From: Bacillus sp. sid0103
GTDB taxonomy: Bacteria > Bacillota > Bacilli > Bacillales_B > DSM-18226
Assembly: GCF_019219025.1 (NCBI RefSeq)
Contig: NZ_JAHUWN010000010.1
Location: forward strand, 1-64,000
Direction: 5' to 3'
DNA: 64,000 bases
The translations under genes and the position numbers were made by a program. This document shows positions 19,808 to 28,448 of the stretch, piece after piece (within the stretch, counting starts at the first letter, position 1; each line of letters opens with the position of its first letter). A model generated the notes under the pieces. It made no database searches. It saw nothing but the letters and a program-made list of their open reading frames with translations, and was not told the origin of the DNA.

Positions 19808-20752
19808 TTATTTCTTCTTCTTCACTTCTCCTTCGTAGTAGACCCAGGCTGACGAGGATTTAAACACTAGCATCGTTAAACCTAAGACAATCAAAAACAT
19901 AAACCACGCATTTGCGGAGGAATAGCCCATCTTAAAATATTTAAAGGCATTTTCATAAACATACATTGCGTAAAAATATGTTGAATTGAGCGGTCCTCCG
20001 CCGGTTAATAGCAGGGCTAACGTCAATTGTTGGAAAGCCGCGATAATTGTTGTGATGACATTAAATAAAATCGTTGGTGTTAAAAGCGGCAAAGTGATTT
20101 TGAAAAACTGAGTTATTTTATTAGCTCCATCGATCGATGCTGCTTCATAAAGTTCAGCCGAAATTCCTTTTAAACCAGCCAAGAAGATTAACATCATTGT
20201 CCCTTGACCCCAAAGGCTGGCAATCACCATCGCGATAAGCGCCCAGCCGGTCTCATTCAGCCAGTTAGGACCTGTGATGTCGACCAAGGAAAGAAAGTAA
20301 TTAAGAATACCGTATTCACCGTTGAAAACCCAAGCCCAGATCATCGCAAGGGCTACGCCGGAAATGACTGATGGAAGGTAGAAAAAAGTCCGGAAAAAGG
20401 AGTGTCCCTTTACGTTTTGATTCAATAAAATAGCTAAAACTAGGGCTACAATGATATTTAAAGGAACGAACAATGCGGCGAATTTCACCGTCACCCATAA
20501 GGATTTCCAAAACAGTGGATCATCTGTAAACATGGTCTTGTAGTTATCAAGGCCAATAAATGTTGCCTCACCGACAACCGGCCAATCATAAAAGCTGATA
20601 AATAGTGAATATAGTAATGGTCCGAGCGTGAAAGCAAGAAACCCGATCACCCATGGGGAGATAAAAAGAAGGGGGACAATCTTGTCCCACTTTATTTTCT
20701 TTTTCTTATTTATTTCCACATAAGGCGTTGAAGAGGCAGGTATAGATTTCAT
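19808..20752 (-). CDS. carbohydrate ABC transporter permease (MalF/CUT1 type)
   Basis: About 314 residues with six membrane helices. The EAA loop ELYEAASIDGANKITQFFKITLPLLTP lies near residue 205-230. It has a basic N-terminal tail before helix 1 (PLLFISPWVIGFLAFTLGPLLYSLFISF). It pairs with the next gene as the heterodimeric channel of a CUT1 importer. Three closely spaced candidate starts exist (GTG 20761, ATG 20755, ATG 20752); 20752 is chosen for its 8-nt distance from GAGG. It begins 24 nt after the binding-protein stop, so the genes are co-transcribed. Confidence 0.94.
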   Translation of the reverse strand: MKSIPASSTPYVEINKKKKIKWDKIVPLLFISPWVIGFLAFTLGPLLYSLFISFYDWPVVGEATFIGLDNYKTMFTDDPLFWKSLWVTVKFAALFVPLNIIVALVLAILLNQNVKGHSFFRTFFYLPSVISGVALAMIWAWVFNGEYGILNYFLSLVDITGPNWLNETGWALIAMVIASLWGQGTMMLIFLAGLKGISAELYEAASIDGANKITQFFKITLPLLTPTILFNVITTIIAAFQQLTLALLLTGGGPLNSTYFYAMYVYENAFKYFKMGYSSANAWFMFLIVLGLTMLVFKSSSAWVYYEGEVKKKK

Positions 20753-20776
20753 CATGAACACCTCATTTATTTAGTC

Positions 20777-22057
20777 TTACTTTTTGATGTATTTCGCAGA
20801 GTCCTGAACTGCTTTATTTAGTAGTTTCTCGGCATCCTGCCCAAGCATAGCCGCATTTACAGCAGCAGACAAGTTACGGTTAATTTCATTCCAATTGTTG
20901 TTTAAAAGAAATGCTGGTGTATCATCCGATCGTTCAAGCATTTTATAGAACGGGCTTAATAACGGATCCTGTTCCATATTCCTAGCTTTTACAACACTGA
21001 TTCGAACTGGTAAATCGGCCGTACGCATGTTAATTGCTTCAGGTGAGGAATAAAACTTCACAAATTTATAAGCAAGATCTTTATGCTTAGAATCCTTTGC
21101 TACCGAAACGGCAGATGAAGCAATGACTCCTTTTGTGGGCTTTTCGCCAAATGAAGGAACTTCAACCGTACCGAAATTAATTTTAGCTTCTTTAAATCCT
21201 GCTAAAGGCCAAATACCACTTTCCCACATTGCAATTTTTCCTGCCTTGAAAATATCATCACCGCTTTGTTGGTTTTTCCCACCAACCAGAACAGCGCTTT
21301 TATCCTTAAGAAGGTTACTTAAAAGTTGGATTGATTCAATTGTTTCAGGACTGTTCATATAGCCCTTAACTTCTTTCCCGTCTTTACTGATGAAGCTGCC
21401 GCCATTGCTCCAAACCAATCCTTGGAGATCATACGTATCTGGCTCTGGCACTATCCCAAAACCGTATTGCTTTTTGCTTGGGTCTGATAATTTTTTGGAA
21501 ATCTCTTTAAAATCTTCCCAAGACCAGCCATCCTTTGGATAAGGGACGTTTGCTGCATCAAATAAATCTTTGTTGTAATACATAACCCGTGTTGTAAATC
21601 CAGCAGGCATTCCATAAATTTTCCCATTCATGCTGGAATAATTGAATAATCCTTGGTAAAAATCATCCATATCCATTTCTGAATCGCCTTCGATGTACTG
21701 GTCAAGCGGCTCGAGTGACTCATAATATGCTGGAAAATTCCACATATACATCATATCCGGTGGATTTTTTGCTCCAAAGGAAGCAGCCAGCTTCTGATCA
21801 AATCCATCACCATAAGCTTCCACTTGAACTTTTACACCGGGATTCTTTTCTTCAAATTTTTTGGCGATATCCTGTTGAATTTTCAGTGCCTCACCGGAGT
21901 CCCATGTAGCAAAGCGAAGTGTAACATTTCCTTTACCATCCTTCTCTTCTCCAGTTCCTCCAGAAGTATTTTCTCCTGAACTGCTGTTCGAACATGCTGC
22001 CAAGGAGAAGACGCTAACTAATAATAAAATCATTGCCAGGATGCTGATTTTCCTCAT
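20777..22057 (-). CDS. sugar ABC transporter substrate-binding lipoprotein (CUT1)
   Basis: Extracytoplasmic solute-binding protein of 426 residues. The signal peptide has a lipobox LAAC ending at Cys22, then a serine/glycine linker and a bacterial solute-binding family 1 fold (VTLRFATWDSGEALKIQQDIAKKF; PPDMMYMWNFPAYYESLEPLDQYI; GIWPLAGFKEAKINFGTVEVPSF). It delivers oligosaccharides to the two downstream permeases. It is the first gene of the transport operon. A full-consensus cre site lies 55-68 nt upstream and a kinase/YesN-type regulator pair is directly upstream, so it is probably induced by its ligand and repressed by CcpA (inference). Confidence 0.94.
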   Translation of the reverse strand: MRKISILAMILLLVSVFSLAACSNSSSGENTSGGTGEEKDGKGNVTLRFATWDSGEALKIQQDIAKKFEEKNPGVKVQVEAYGDGFDQKLAASFGAKNPPDMMYMWNFPAYYESLEPLDQYIEGDSEMDMDDFYQGLFNYSSMNGKIYGMPAGFTTRVMYYNKDLFDAANVPYPKDGWSWEDFKEISKKLSDPSKKQYGFGIVPEPDTYDLQGLVWSNGGSFISKDGKEVKGYMNSPETIESIQLLSNLLKDKSAVLVGGKNQQSGDDIFKAGKIAMWESGIWPLAGFKEAKINFGTVEVPSFGEKPTKGVIASSAVSVAKDSKHKDLAYKFVKFYSSPEAINMRTADLPVRISVVKARNMEQDPLLSPFYKMLERSDDTPAFLLNNNWNEINRNLSAAVNAAMLGQDAEKLLNKAVQDSAKYIKK

Positions 22058-22088
22058 TCTGAATTTCCCCCTCTTTAGATAAAAAATT

Positions 22089-22125
22089 AACCGCCTTCAT
22101 TGTACTTCTAATGAAAGCGGTCTCA
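22089..22125 (-). promoter_or_regulatory. overlapping hairpin and cre site ahead of the sugar transport operon
   Basis: AACCGCCTTCATT (22089-22101) and AATGAAAGCGGT (22110-22121) form a stem. On the minus strand it is followed by AATTTTTT, a terminator for the upstream regulator pair. TGAAAGCGGTCTCA (22112-22125) within the same stretch matches TGWNANCGNTNWCA at all 14 positions. It lies 32-68 nt upstream of the binding-protein start. Confidence 0.65.
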
Positions 22126-22178
22126 CACTGAAATTCATCTTAAATTGTTAGTAATAATGTTTTAATTTTCTGTGAAGA

Positions 22179-22973
22179 TTACGTGATAGGGGTAAAATTG
22201 TCCGGATTGATTCGCCTTTTTGTTAGACGATAGTCAGATGGTGTGTATCCCGTACATTTTTTAAACCATTTGCTAAAATATTTCCCGTCTTGCACCCCAA
22301 CTTTCTCTCCTATTTCCTGTAAAGTAAGAGAAGTGGTTTCAAGTAATTCACTAGCAGCATTGATCTTTAACTTTTCTGTGAATGTATGGAAGCTTTCTCC
22401 TACTGACTTACTAAAAAGGGTACTAAAATGGCTCCTGCTAAGGCCAACCTCATAAGCAACCTCCACCGAAGAGTAAGATTTTGATAAGTCTTTCGTGATC
22501 AGCTGAACAGCTTTTTGAATTGGTTCCGGCCAATTTTCATTAACCCCTATTAGTAAGACTTCTGGTTCATTCGAGTCTTGTTTTTTACTTTCTAATTTTT
22601 GAATTTCATTAGAAAATTGATTTAGGTATTCTTCAAATTCATCATCTTGAAAAGCGGTTTTTAAGATATAACCTGAAGCACCCACTTTAATACCTTCCTG
22701 GGCATATTCGAAATCCCGATGGCAGCTTAAAAGCAGGATTTTTGTATCAGGAGCTGCTTGTTTAATTTTTCGGGCCAAGTCAATGCCGTTTAGTTCTGGC
22801 ATAACAATATCTGTAATGACTACCTCAGGTGAGTGTTCAAGAAACACTTCCCATCCTTTTTGGCCGTTAGACGCATCCGCTACCACTTCCATATTGTATT
22901 TCTGCCAGTTTACCGTTGCCATTAACCCTTTTCGGACGATGTATTCATCATCAACTACTATGACTTTGATCAT
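22179..22973 (-). CDS. YesN-type response regulator (receiver + AraC HTH)
   Basis: 264 residues, shorter than most YesN proteins. The receiver domain is at 1-120 with DDE at 8-10, the phospho-Asp in VVITDIVMPELNG (about residue 55) and Lys in the KVGASGYILKTAFQ region. A C-terminal AraC double HTH (about 160-255) contains VAYEVGLSRSHFSTLFSKSVGESFHTF and VGVQDGKYFSKWFKKCTGYTPSDYR. It overlaps the kinase gene by 23 bp and sits directly upstream of the sugar transporter, the expected target. Good AAGGAGG ribosome binding site at 7 nt. Confidence 0.94.
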   Translation of the reverse strand: MIKVIVVDDEYIVRKGLMATVNWQKYNMEVVADASNGQKGWEVFLEHSPEVVITDIVMPELNGIDLARKIKQAAPDTKILLLSCHRDFEYAQEGIKVGASGYILKTAFQDDEFEEYLNQFSNEIQKLESKKQDSNEPEVLLIGVNENWPEPIQKAVQLITKDLSKSYSSVEVAYEVGLSRSHFSTLFSKSVGESFHTFTEKLKINAASELLETTSLTLQEIGEKVGVQDGKYFSKWFKKCTGYTPSDYRLTKRRINPDNFTPIT

Positions 22974-24711
22974 TGGTCATCCTCCTTTTTGGCCAGTGCA
23001 TTTTGATTGTTGTTCCCTGCTTTAGTTTAGATTCGATTATAAGTCCATATTGATTTCCAAAATGAAGTTTCAGCCGTTGATCGACATTATACACGCCTAT
23101 TCCCCTTGATTTGTCATTCGGCAAATCGGTATTAAGTAAGTCTAGAGCCGTTTGTTCACTCATTCCTTTTCCGTTATCGCTCAAGGTAAGCTCGAGATAG
23201 TCTAATCTATCCTCAATGGTTAATTCAATGACTCCCTTTCCATCTTCAAAGGCATGAAAAAATATATTTTCAAATAATGGCTGGAGGGACAGGCGGGGGA
23301 TTAAATAATCGGTGCAATCAGCACTGACCTGTTCATGATAGTCAAACATATGCCCAAAACGAATTTCCTGCACTTTCAAATAATGCCTTATCGTATCGAG
23401 TTCTTTTTTTAACGAAATTAACTCATCAGAAAAATTGAGATTTTCATGGAGAACTTCCGTCAGATGGTAGATCATTTGCTGAACTTCCTTAGCGTTACTA
23501 AGCCTTGCCTTCCATTGAATGGAGTTAAGCGTATTAAACAACAAATGAGGATTGATTTGATAATGAAAGGCCCTTAACTCTGCTTTCCTTTTTAAGCGTT
23601 CAGTCTCACCGATTTCATCAATTAATTCCTTAATTTGCTGGACCATCAGATTAAAGCTGATCGTTAATTTCCCAATTTCATCATTTTCTTTTACAGGAAT
23701 CTGAGTCTGCAGCTCACCAACACTTACTAGTTCCATTGATTTCTTCAACTTTCTGATTCGTTTTGCAAGCGGTGCAGAAAAGACCATCGCTAGTATGATA
23801 GCCAGGATAATTAAAAAGAAAATACCCAGCATAGTATAGTTAAAGATAACATCCGAAGATTGGTAAAATAGTTTTTCAGGGACTCGGACTTCAATTTTCC
23901 AGCCAAAGGCATTAATATTTTTCACCCTGACAACGTCACTGGAAAGTCTCTCCCTATTTTCCTTTGTTCGGTAAAGGACCTTATTCTTTTCATTATAAAT
24001 GGTTATAAAGGCGTGGACATCTCTTTCAAGATACGTAATATATGAAAAAAGCTCCTCGGCATTCGTCTCTATCAGCAGCTTGCTTCCCTTTAAAATTCCA
24101 TATTGGCTCTGGATCGGCAATACAAGCCCAATCATTTGTTCAGGGGCTTTGCTGCTATCATAATGATTAGCTTTATAAAATCCAATCCAGCGATCCCCTT
24201 GTTTTATTTTGCTTGCTTCCTTCCAAAAGGGCATTTGAAACAGTTTTTGAGAATTGAGATGATTTCCCCCATAATAATATCCGGAGTTTGTTATTAGGTA
24301 GATTCCTTTCGTATTAAAAGTTTTATGGGCTTCAAGGAACCTCTCAAAATTCTTTTTCTCTATGAATCCTTCATAAGTCCTTGGAATCTCTTCTTTAATG
24401 ACTATTAAGGTAGGGTCGGATAAATATTGATGTATATCGTTTGAGACGACAAACATCTGATTAATCGTATTTTCTAATTGCTTTTCAAGCTGTGAAACAG
24501 CAAAGTTTTCATAATCATTAAATTGTTTATTTACAATCGTGGTAGATTTTTGATAGGAGAGATAACCGAATAATAGAAGAGGAATCAGTGCCACCACGAT
24601 GAAAAACAGCATCAACTTAGTGCGAAAACTGCCATACAATTGATTTTTAAGTTTTGTGGTTATATTTTTAATAACGTCGATCATCCTATTCAAACCTAGT
24701 TGTTTTCGCAT
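22951..24711 (-). CDS. YesM-type sensor histidine kinase (cache, HAMP, His_kinase)
   Basis: 586 residues. Transmembrane segment 1 is at about 33-50, followed by a large extracytoplasmic cache-like domain (about 55-285) and transmembrane segment 2 at about 290-312. A HAMP linker (LAKRIRKLKKSMELVSVGELQTQIP) leads to the LytS/YesM His_kinase domain with phospho-acceptor in YQINPHLLFNTLNSIQWK, and a HATPase domain (LSLQPLFENIFFHAF, DNGKGMSEQ, GIGVYNVDQRL). It senses an extracellular sugar or transporter state and phosphorylates the adjacent YesN regulator. Upstream DNA shares a short block with the region before the kinase gene at 39568. Confidence 0.94.
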   Translation of the reverse strand: MRKQLGLNRMIDVIKNITTKLKNQLYGSFRTKLMLFFIVVALIPLLLFGYLSYQKSTTIVNKQFNDYENFAVSQLEKQLENTINQMFVVSNDIHQYLSDPTLIVIKEEIPRTYEGFIEKKNFERFLEAHKTFNTKGIYLITNSGYYYGGNHLNSQKLFQMPFWKEASKIKQGDRWIGFYKANHYDSSKAPEQMIGLVLPIQSQYGILKGSKLLIETNAEELFSYITYLERDVHAFITIYNEKNKVLYRTKENRERLSSDVVRVKNINAFGWKIEVRVPEKLFYQSSDVIFNYTMLGIFFLIILAIILAMVFSAPLAKRIRKLKKSMELVSVGELQTQIPVKENDEIGKLTISFNLMVQQIKELIDEIGETERLKRKAELRAFHYQINPHLLFNTLNSIQWKARLSNAKEVQQMIYHLTEVLHENLNFSDELISLKKELDTIRHYLKVQEIRFGHMFDYHEQVSADCTDYLIPRLSLQPLFENIFFHAFEDGKGVIELTIEDRLDYLELTLSDNGKGMSEQTALDLLNTDLPNDKSRGIGVYNVDQRLKLHFGNQYGLIIESKLKQGTTIKMHWPKRRMTNDQSHSS

Positions 24712-24862
24712 AATTTCACAGTCTCCATAACAGCAAGTCTCTTCCTTGTATTACTCGTAATCGTTTTCATAAAATCACCCTAATCATAAACCAGAGTTGT
24801 TATAATTTCCATAGACAACTCCAGTGTTTTTAGTTGGTAGTTACGACCACTTTTATGAAAAA

Positions 24863-25046
24863 GGCCCTGTTAAATTGGCATGTTGATTTCCGCTCCAGGC
24901 GCTTCGCTTTCCGCGGGCGGTTCGGTGAGCATCCTCGTCGCTGCGCTCCTGCGGGGTCTCCCCTGTCCCGTACTCCCGCTGGAGTCTCGCTGTATCCGCG
25001 TCCAATCAACATGGCTAAAATTTTAACAATAACCTTTAACACTGCC
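24863..25046. mobile_element. MITE-like GC-rich element, copy 3
   Basis: 184 bp, the same length as copy 1. Ends are GGCCCTGTTAAA (24863-24874) and TTTAACACTGCC (25035-25046). The interior has TGTTGATTTCCGCTCCAGGC, TTTCCGCGGGCGG and CTGCGGGGTCTCC blocks shared with the other copies, in opposite orientation to copy 1. No direct repeat is seen at the flanks; instead TATGAAAA and TTTTCATA extend the inverted repeat outwards. Small reading frames inside it are not genes. Confidence 0.7.
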
Positions 25047-25087
25047 TTTTCATACGAAAAACAACAATTAATGCGAAAACTGCCAAA

Positions 25088-25135
25088 ATAAAAAATGAAG
25101 CATCAAGGAGAGACTGCATTCCTTGACCCTTCATT
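25088..25135 (-). terminator. rho-independent terminator of the NRDE gene
   Basis: AATGAAG-N2-TCAAGGA and TCCTTGA-N2-CTTCATT form a stem. On the minus strand T-rich sequence (TTTTTTATTTT) follows. It lies 14 nt after the NRDE-protein stop. Confidence 0.75.
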
Positions 25136-25149
25136 TGGATCACAAAGTT

Positions 25150-25905
25150 CTATAATTCAATCTTATATTGTTGTTCACTTATGCCATCCTTAGAGAAGAC
25201 TCGTTCTACGTATTGAATTTCTTTGTCGGACATCAACAGGACTGTTGAGCTCCTTGTCCCGTAATTTTCACTTTTTATAAACAACGGAGAGAGCCTTCTT
25301 TCCCACTCTAAAGAAACACCTGTCTTCGGAAGGAGTTCGTCCGGAGCTTGGTCTGCATCTTGAAGGACGCAAAGAAGCCTCACTACAAGTTCATCCTGTT
25401 CCCCATTAATGATTGTGGACATGCCTTTCTTACCTCTTTGGACCTTTGGCCACTCGGTATTTAATAAATGATTGCTGACCCCATAAATTCCTGGCTCGAT
25501 CTTTTGAAGTTCTTGTCCTTTATTGGAATAATAGTAAAGTTCTTTCCGATCCCCCGCCAATAAGTTATAACCGGGATATAGATCCTTACGTTCTTCAAGA
25601 TTTTTCAGATAATCCTTCACATTTCCTTTATATTTCAGCGCATCGGCCACCAATTCCCCCCGTGACCGCTTTCCAGCTGCTACTTCCTCGGGGTCGCGAT
25701 AGTTGGTTAACGCCACAAACCGTCCCGTTGTAGTAACCCCCATCCAAGTGCCCATTTTTTCTAAATCCCTTCCGGCAAGGATGTCAGGAATGTCTTCCCA
25801 ATAATGTGCCGGGGCAGTTGGCCTCCCGTAAAATTCATCTCGGTTTGCCGCCACAATTAGTTTGAAAACTGGATGGACTTGATACGCAAATAGGATTAAA
25901 CACAT
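25150..25905 (-). CDS. NRDE (TANGO2-like) family protein
   Basis: 251 residues. The N-terminus MCLILFAYQVHPVFKLIVAANRDEFYGRPT carries the defining NRDE motif with the potential N-terminal nucleophile Cys2. Further family features are AGRDLEKMGTWMGVTTTGRFVALTNYRDP and YGVSNHLLNTEWPKV. The biochemical role of bacterial members is not established; eukaryotic TANGO2 relatives are linked to heme trafficking and metabolism. It lies 41 nt downstream of the DinB-like gene and is probably co-transcribed with it. A terminator follows. Confidence 0.9.
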   Translation of the reverse strand: MCLILFAYQVHPVFKLIVAANRDEFYGRPTAPAHYWEDIPDILAGRDLEKMGTWMGVTTTGRFVALTNYRDPEEVAAGKRSRGELVADALKYKGNVKDYLKNLEERKDLYPGYNLLAGDRKELYYYSNKGQELQKIEPGIYGVSNHLLNTEWPKVQRGKKGMSTIINGEQDELVVRLLCVLQDADQAPDELLPKTGVSLEWERRLSPLFIKSENYGTRSSTVLLMSDKEIQYVERVFSKDGISEQQYKIEL

Positions 25906-25946
25906 GAAAAATCACAGCCTTAATAAAATTTTATCCATGGCTTTTT

Positions 25947-26480
25947 TCACCGATTCCGATTACTCAGCATTTTTTTGATCAAGCGAATTTGGCCTCTATG
26001 ACTCAGTTCATCTTCGAACACATGAAACCATTTAAAGAAATTATTTGCAGGACGCTCCCACCAAAATGGGGCTTGTTCATATAACCAGTTATCCGGAAGT
26101 GTTTTAAACGTTTCGATTGTGGTGTTCCTCGTTTCGGCTAATTGCTCCAAGTAATAATCAATTGTATTTCCTTTAATTTGTTCTCGCCCGAGGTTTCCCA
26201 AATCTAATCCGGGAAGTAACTTACTCAACTCTTTCTCAGTGAGATCACGGTTCTCAAACGTTTCTATCTGATACGCCTTCTCGACCGCAGCCAAATGGGC
26301 TAATAACATTCCAATTGAATTTGCTTCCTCATCATAAAGGAAGTCTAGTTCTTCCACAGTTAGGGCCTTTACGGCTTCAATTGTCGTGTACCTCGTATAA
26401 TTCATCATCGAAACCAATTTACTGAATTCCAAGCCCAAACCGTCTTTTTGATCAATTACATATAATGTATCCAAATTCAT
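25947..26480 (-). CDS. DinB-family (DUF664-like) protein
   Basis: 177 residues, a predicted four-helix DinB/YfiT-type bundle. Candidate metal ligands are His in MLLAHLAAVE (about residue 61) and two His in FHVFEDELSHRGQIRLIKK (about 151 and 160), the usual three-His arrangement. Members include thiol-dependent S-transferases and proteins of unknown role; I cannot assign the substrate. It is transcribed together with the NRDE gene downstream. Confidence 0.85.
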   Translation of the reverse strand: MNLDTLYVIDQKDGLGLEFSKLVSMMNYTRYTTIEAVKALTVEELDFLYDEEANSIGMLLAHLAAVEKAYQIETFENRDLTEKELSKLLPGLDLGNLGREQIKGNTIDYYLEQLAETRNTTIETFKTLPDNWLYEQAPFWWERPANNFFKWFHVFEDELSHRGQIRLIKKMLSNRNR

Positions 26481-26692
26481 TTAATTACCTCCATCTGGAA
26501 AAATAATGCATCCATTCTTATTCGCCATCTTCCTCGTAATCCCTTTTAACCTAGTTGAATCCTTTCATGTTTCCCGGCCTAAGAATGAAGGTTCAAATTG
26601 CTAATAAGAAAATAACCCTATTGCTGATGTTTAATCGCAACTTTGGAAATGATAATACCTATGACCGAATTTATTTGGAGGTGTTGTTTTCC

Positions 26693-26926
26693 ATGTCAGA
26701 ATTAGAACCCCTAGAATACGAAACAGGGACAGCTATTCGCGAATATGACGTTATTAAAATTACCCAAACGGCCACAGGGTACGAAGTGCTGCTTGATATC
26801 GAATTAGATAGCGGCTATTCCTTAGCGAGAACAAAGTTAGAAGTCACCCATGAGGACTTATTAGGATATGAGACGAACGAAATCGAAGAAGGAATTAAAT
26901 ATGCCTTGGGGTTTTTCAATCATTAA
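26693..26926 (+). CDS. small conserved hypothetical protein
   Basis: A 77-residue acidic protein starting MSELEPLEYETGTAIREYDVI, with no signal peptide or membrane segment. The frame is open for another 46 codons upstream, but GGAGG (26677-26681) precedes the ATG at 26693 by 11 nt, and the upstream part has a different composition. Alternating hydrophobic and polar residues (VIKITQTATGYEVLLDIELDSG) suggest a small beta-rich fold. I do not recognise a function. Confidence 0.6.
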   Translation: MSELEPLEYETGTAIREYDVIKITQTATGYEVLLDIELDSGYSLARTKLEVTHEDLLGYETNEIEEGIKYALGFFNH

Positions 26927-27016
26927 CGAACTAATATTTCAGGGCAAATCACCATGAACTGTGTTAAACTAACCAACGACGGTTAGATGTACGTACATTA
27001 ATTATGGAGTGGTTAA

Positions 27017-27196
27017 ATGAGTAGTGCGAAAGGGAAAGGCGGAACCGGCAGAGGAACAGGCAAAAAGGGCTGGACTCGTTGGCAAGCTGGAGTAAAAAAA
27101 GCAAAAAGCGCCAAACCGTATGTCAGCAAAGGTGTGAAAAGATCCACTGACGAAAAAAACACAAGTGCTAATAAAGGTAACACATCCGAAAAATAG
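27017..27196 (+). CDS. small basic protein, DUF3934-like
   Basis: A 59-residue protein, very rich in Lys and Gly. It begins MSSAKGKGGTGRGTGKKGWT and continues RWQAGVKKAKSAKPY, ending with a polar tail. The Gly/Lys N-terminus followed by GW-x-RWQ resembles the short Bacillus DUF3934 proteins as I remember them; this was not checked by search. The ribosome binding site TGGAGTGG lies 5-7 nt upstream and a terminator follows 10 nt after the stop, which supports a real gene. The role is unknown; the basic charge would allow nucleic acid or ribosome binding (inference). Confidence 0.75.
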   Translation: MSSAKGKGGTGRGTGKKGWTRWQAGVKKAKSAKPYVSKGVKRSTDEKNTSANKGNTSEK

Positions 27197-27206
27197 TTAC
27201 AATAAA

Positions 27207-27244
27207 AGGACTTGGGAGAACTTTATATCCCCAAGTCTTTATTT
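27207..27244 (+). terminator. rho-independent terminator of the small basic protein gene
   Basis: GGACTTGGG (about 27208-27216) pairs with CCCAAGTC (about 27230-27237), followed by TTTATTTT on plus. The minus strand has CTTTTATT, so weak bidirectional action is possible. Confidence 0.8.
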
Positions 27245-27252
27245 TAGCGGAC

Positions 27253-27310
27253 AAAGGGTGTCAGGCACCGCCCGTGGACAAATGTCCACGAGTGGTGCCT
27301 GACACCCTTT
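27253..27310. repeat. dispersed GGTGTCAGGCACC palindrome
   Basis: Outer arms are AAAGGGTGTCAGGCACC (27253-27269) and GGTGCCTGACACCCTTT (27294-27310). The inner stem CGTGGACA/TGTCCACG has a 2-nt loop, and a 3-nt mismatch separates the two stems. It lies between two convergent genes and, with the adjacent terminator, could stop the VOC gene transcript. Confidence 0.85.
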
Positions 27311-27356
27311 CTTTGACACCCTTTCTTTGACACCCTATCTTTGACACCCTATCTTA
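27301..27356. repeat. four tandem 14-bp repeats abutting the palindrome
   Basis: GACACCCTTTCTTT occurs twice, then GACACCCTATCTTT and GACACCCTATCTTA, in perfect 14-bp register. The first unit is the outer edge of the dispersed palindrome, so the array seems to have grown out of that edge. Confidence 0.9.
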
Positions 27357-27374
27357 CGATTCTCCCGCATGCAT

Positions 27375-28220
27375 TTAAATCACTAAGCGGATTTGATTTC
27401 CTGAAGGATCTTCTGTTACAAAGAAATCTGCTTCCTTTGTTATCTGCGCCCCGATTTGCTTGAGTTGGTTAATAGCTTTGTCTCTTGCAGCTTGATTAGG
27501 GAAAACGAGTGAATACCAATTTAATCCAACACTGTTTTTCGGTAGGGTGGCTGCACCCTGCCCCTGCCAAGTATTGATGGCAATATGGTGATGATATCGC
27601 CCGGATGAAAGGAAAGCTGCTTGTGGATAGTAACTTACAACCTCCAAACCAAGCCCTTTCGTGTAAAATTCTTCTGCTTTTTTCAAATCTGCTACATGAA
27701 GGTGAATGTGGCCCATAATCGTGCCAACTGGCAAACCGGTCCATTCTGCATCACTTTCTGCGATAATTCCATTTCCGTCAAGCTCTTCTGTCGCCATTTC
27801 TACTAAACCATTGTTCCATTTCCATTCAGAAGAAGGGCGGTCCCGATACACTTCAATTCCATTGCCGTCTGGATCATTAAGGTATAACGCTTCACTTACA
27901 TAATGATCTGCAGCACCGAGTGGGTATCCTGTTTGAATAATGTGCCGTAAAAAGACTGATAGATCCGCTCGTGAAGGAAGCAAGATGGCAAAATGATACA
28001 GACCTGACGTACGTCCTGTTTTCGCCACCACATCTTTTGGCTGCTCAAGCGTTAATAATGGGGTTTTTCCGTCTGTTGTTAAAACCGCTTGACGTTCTGA
28101 TTTCTCCAATACTTGAAAACCCATGATATTTTGATAAAAGGTTAACGAATATTCTAGGTCTTTTACTTTAATATTGACCTCACCGACATAAATGTTTGGA
28201 GCTTGATGAAATTTATCCAT
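27375..28220 (-). CDS. VOC-family ring-cleavage dioxygenase/glyoxalase (CatE/MhqA-like)
   Basis: 281 residues in two vicinal-oxygen-chelate modules (about 8-125 and 167-281). YHFAILLPSR, the SEALYLNDPDGNGIEVYRDRP block, GHIHLHVADLKKAEEFYTKGLG and RYHHHIAINTWQG match Bacillus catechol-2,3-dioxygenase CatE and the related hydroquinone-responsive enzyme MhqA. Metal ligands are expected from the His and Glu residues in these motifs. Likely role: extradiol cleavage or thiol-conjugate handling of catechols and quinones in the cytoplasm. A palindrome resembling an MhqR box lies about 115 nt upstream. Whether it equals CatE or an MhqA paralogue is not settled. Confidence 0.85.
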   Translation of the reverse strand: MDKFHQAPNIYVGEVNIKVKDLEYSLTFYQNIMGFQVLEKSERQAVLTTDGKTPLLTLEQPKDVVAKTGRTSGLYHFAILLPSRADLSVFLRHIIQTGYPLGAADHYVSEALYLNDPDGNGIEVYRDRPSSEWKWNNGLVEMATEELDGNGIIAESDAEWTGLPVGTIMGHIHLHVADLKKAEEFYTKGLGLEVVSYYPQAAFLSSGRYHHHIAINTWQGQGAATLPKNSVGLNWYSLVFPNQAARDKAINQLKQIGAQITKEADFFVTEDPSGNQIRLVI

Positions 28221-28334
28221 TTTCTCCTCATCCTTTCGTCATCTATTCTTTAAATGTTCTTATTTTTAATATGGTTAGTTTACGCATCATTAATCCGAAT
28301 ACTATTTCCTACGAATACAGTGTACCTCGATTTT

Positions 28335-28350
28335 ATCTTGAATTCAAGTA
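28335..28350. promoter_or_regulatory. candidate MarR-type (MhqR-like) operator
   Basis: ATCTTGAATTCAAGTA contains the 12-bp palindrome CTTGAATTCAAG. It resembles the MhqR operator as I recall it (ATCTCGAATTCGAGAT). On the minus strand an extended -10-like TGCTATATAT lies just upstream (28362-28371), so the palindrome would sit immediately downstream of the promoter. Confidence 0.4.
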
Positions 28351-28399
28351 TTTCAAATTCAAAATATATAGCATACCTGCCTATTTTTTATTTGTGAAC

Positions 28400-28435
28400 A
28401 AAAAAAGGACTCTTCCGCGATGCGAAAAAGCCCTT
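28400..28435 (-). terminator. rho-independent terminator of tcyP
   Basis: On the minus strand GGGCTTTTTCGC and GCGGAAGAGTCC form a stem followed by T7. It is 13 nt after the tcyP stop. Its core closely resembles the terminator at 47209-47243. Confidence 0.8.
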
Positions 28436-28448
28436 GTTTCTAGTTTTT

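Noticed and set aside
22089..22121. Riboswitch ahead of the sugar-binding protein gene
   Set aside because: The stem is short and is better explained as the terminator of the upstream regulator pair overlapping a cre site.
27253..27356. CRISPR-like array
   Set aside because: The 14-bp units follow each other without spacers, and no cas gene is present anywhere in the window.
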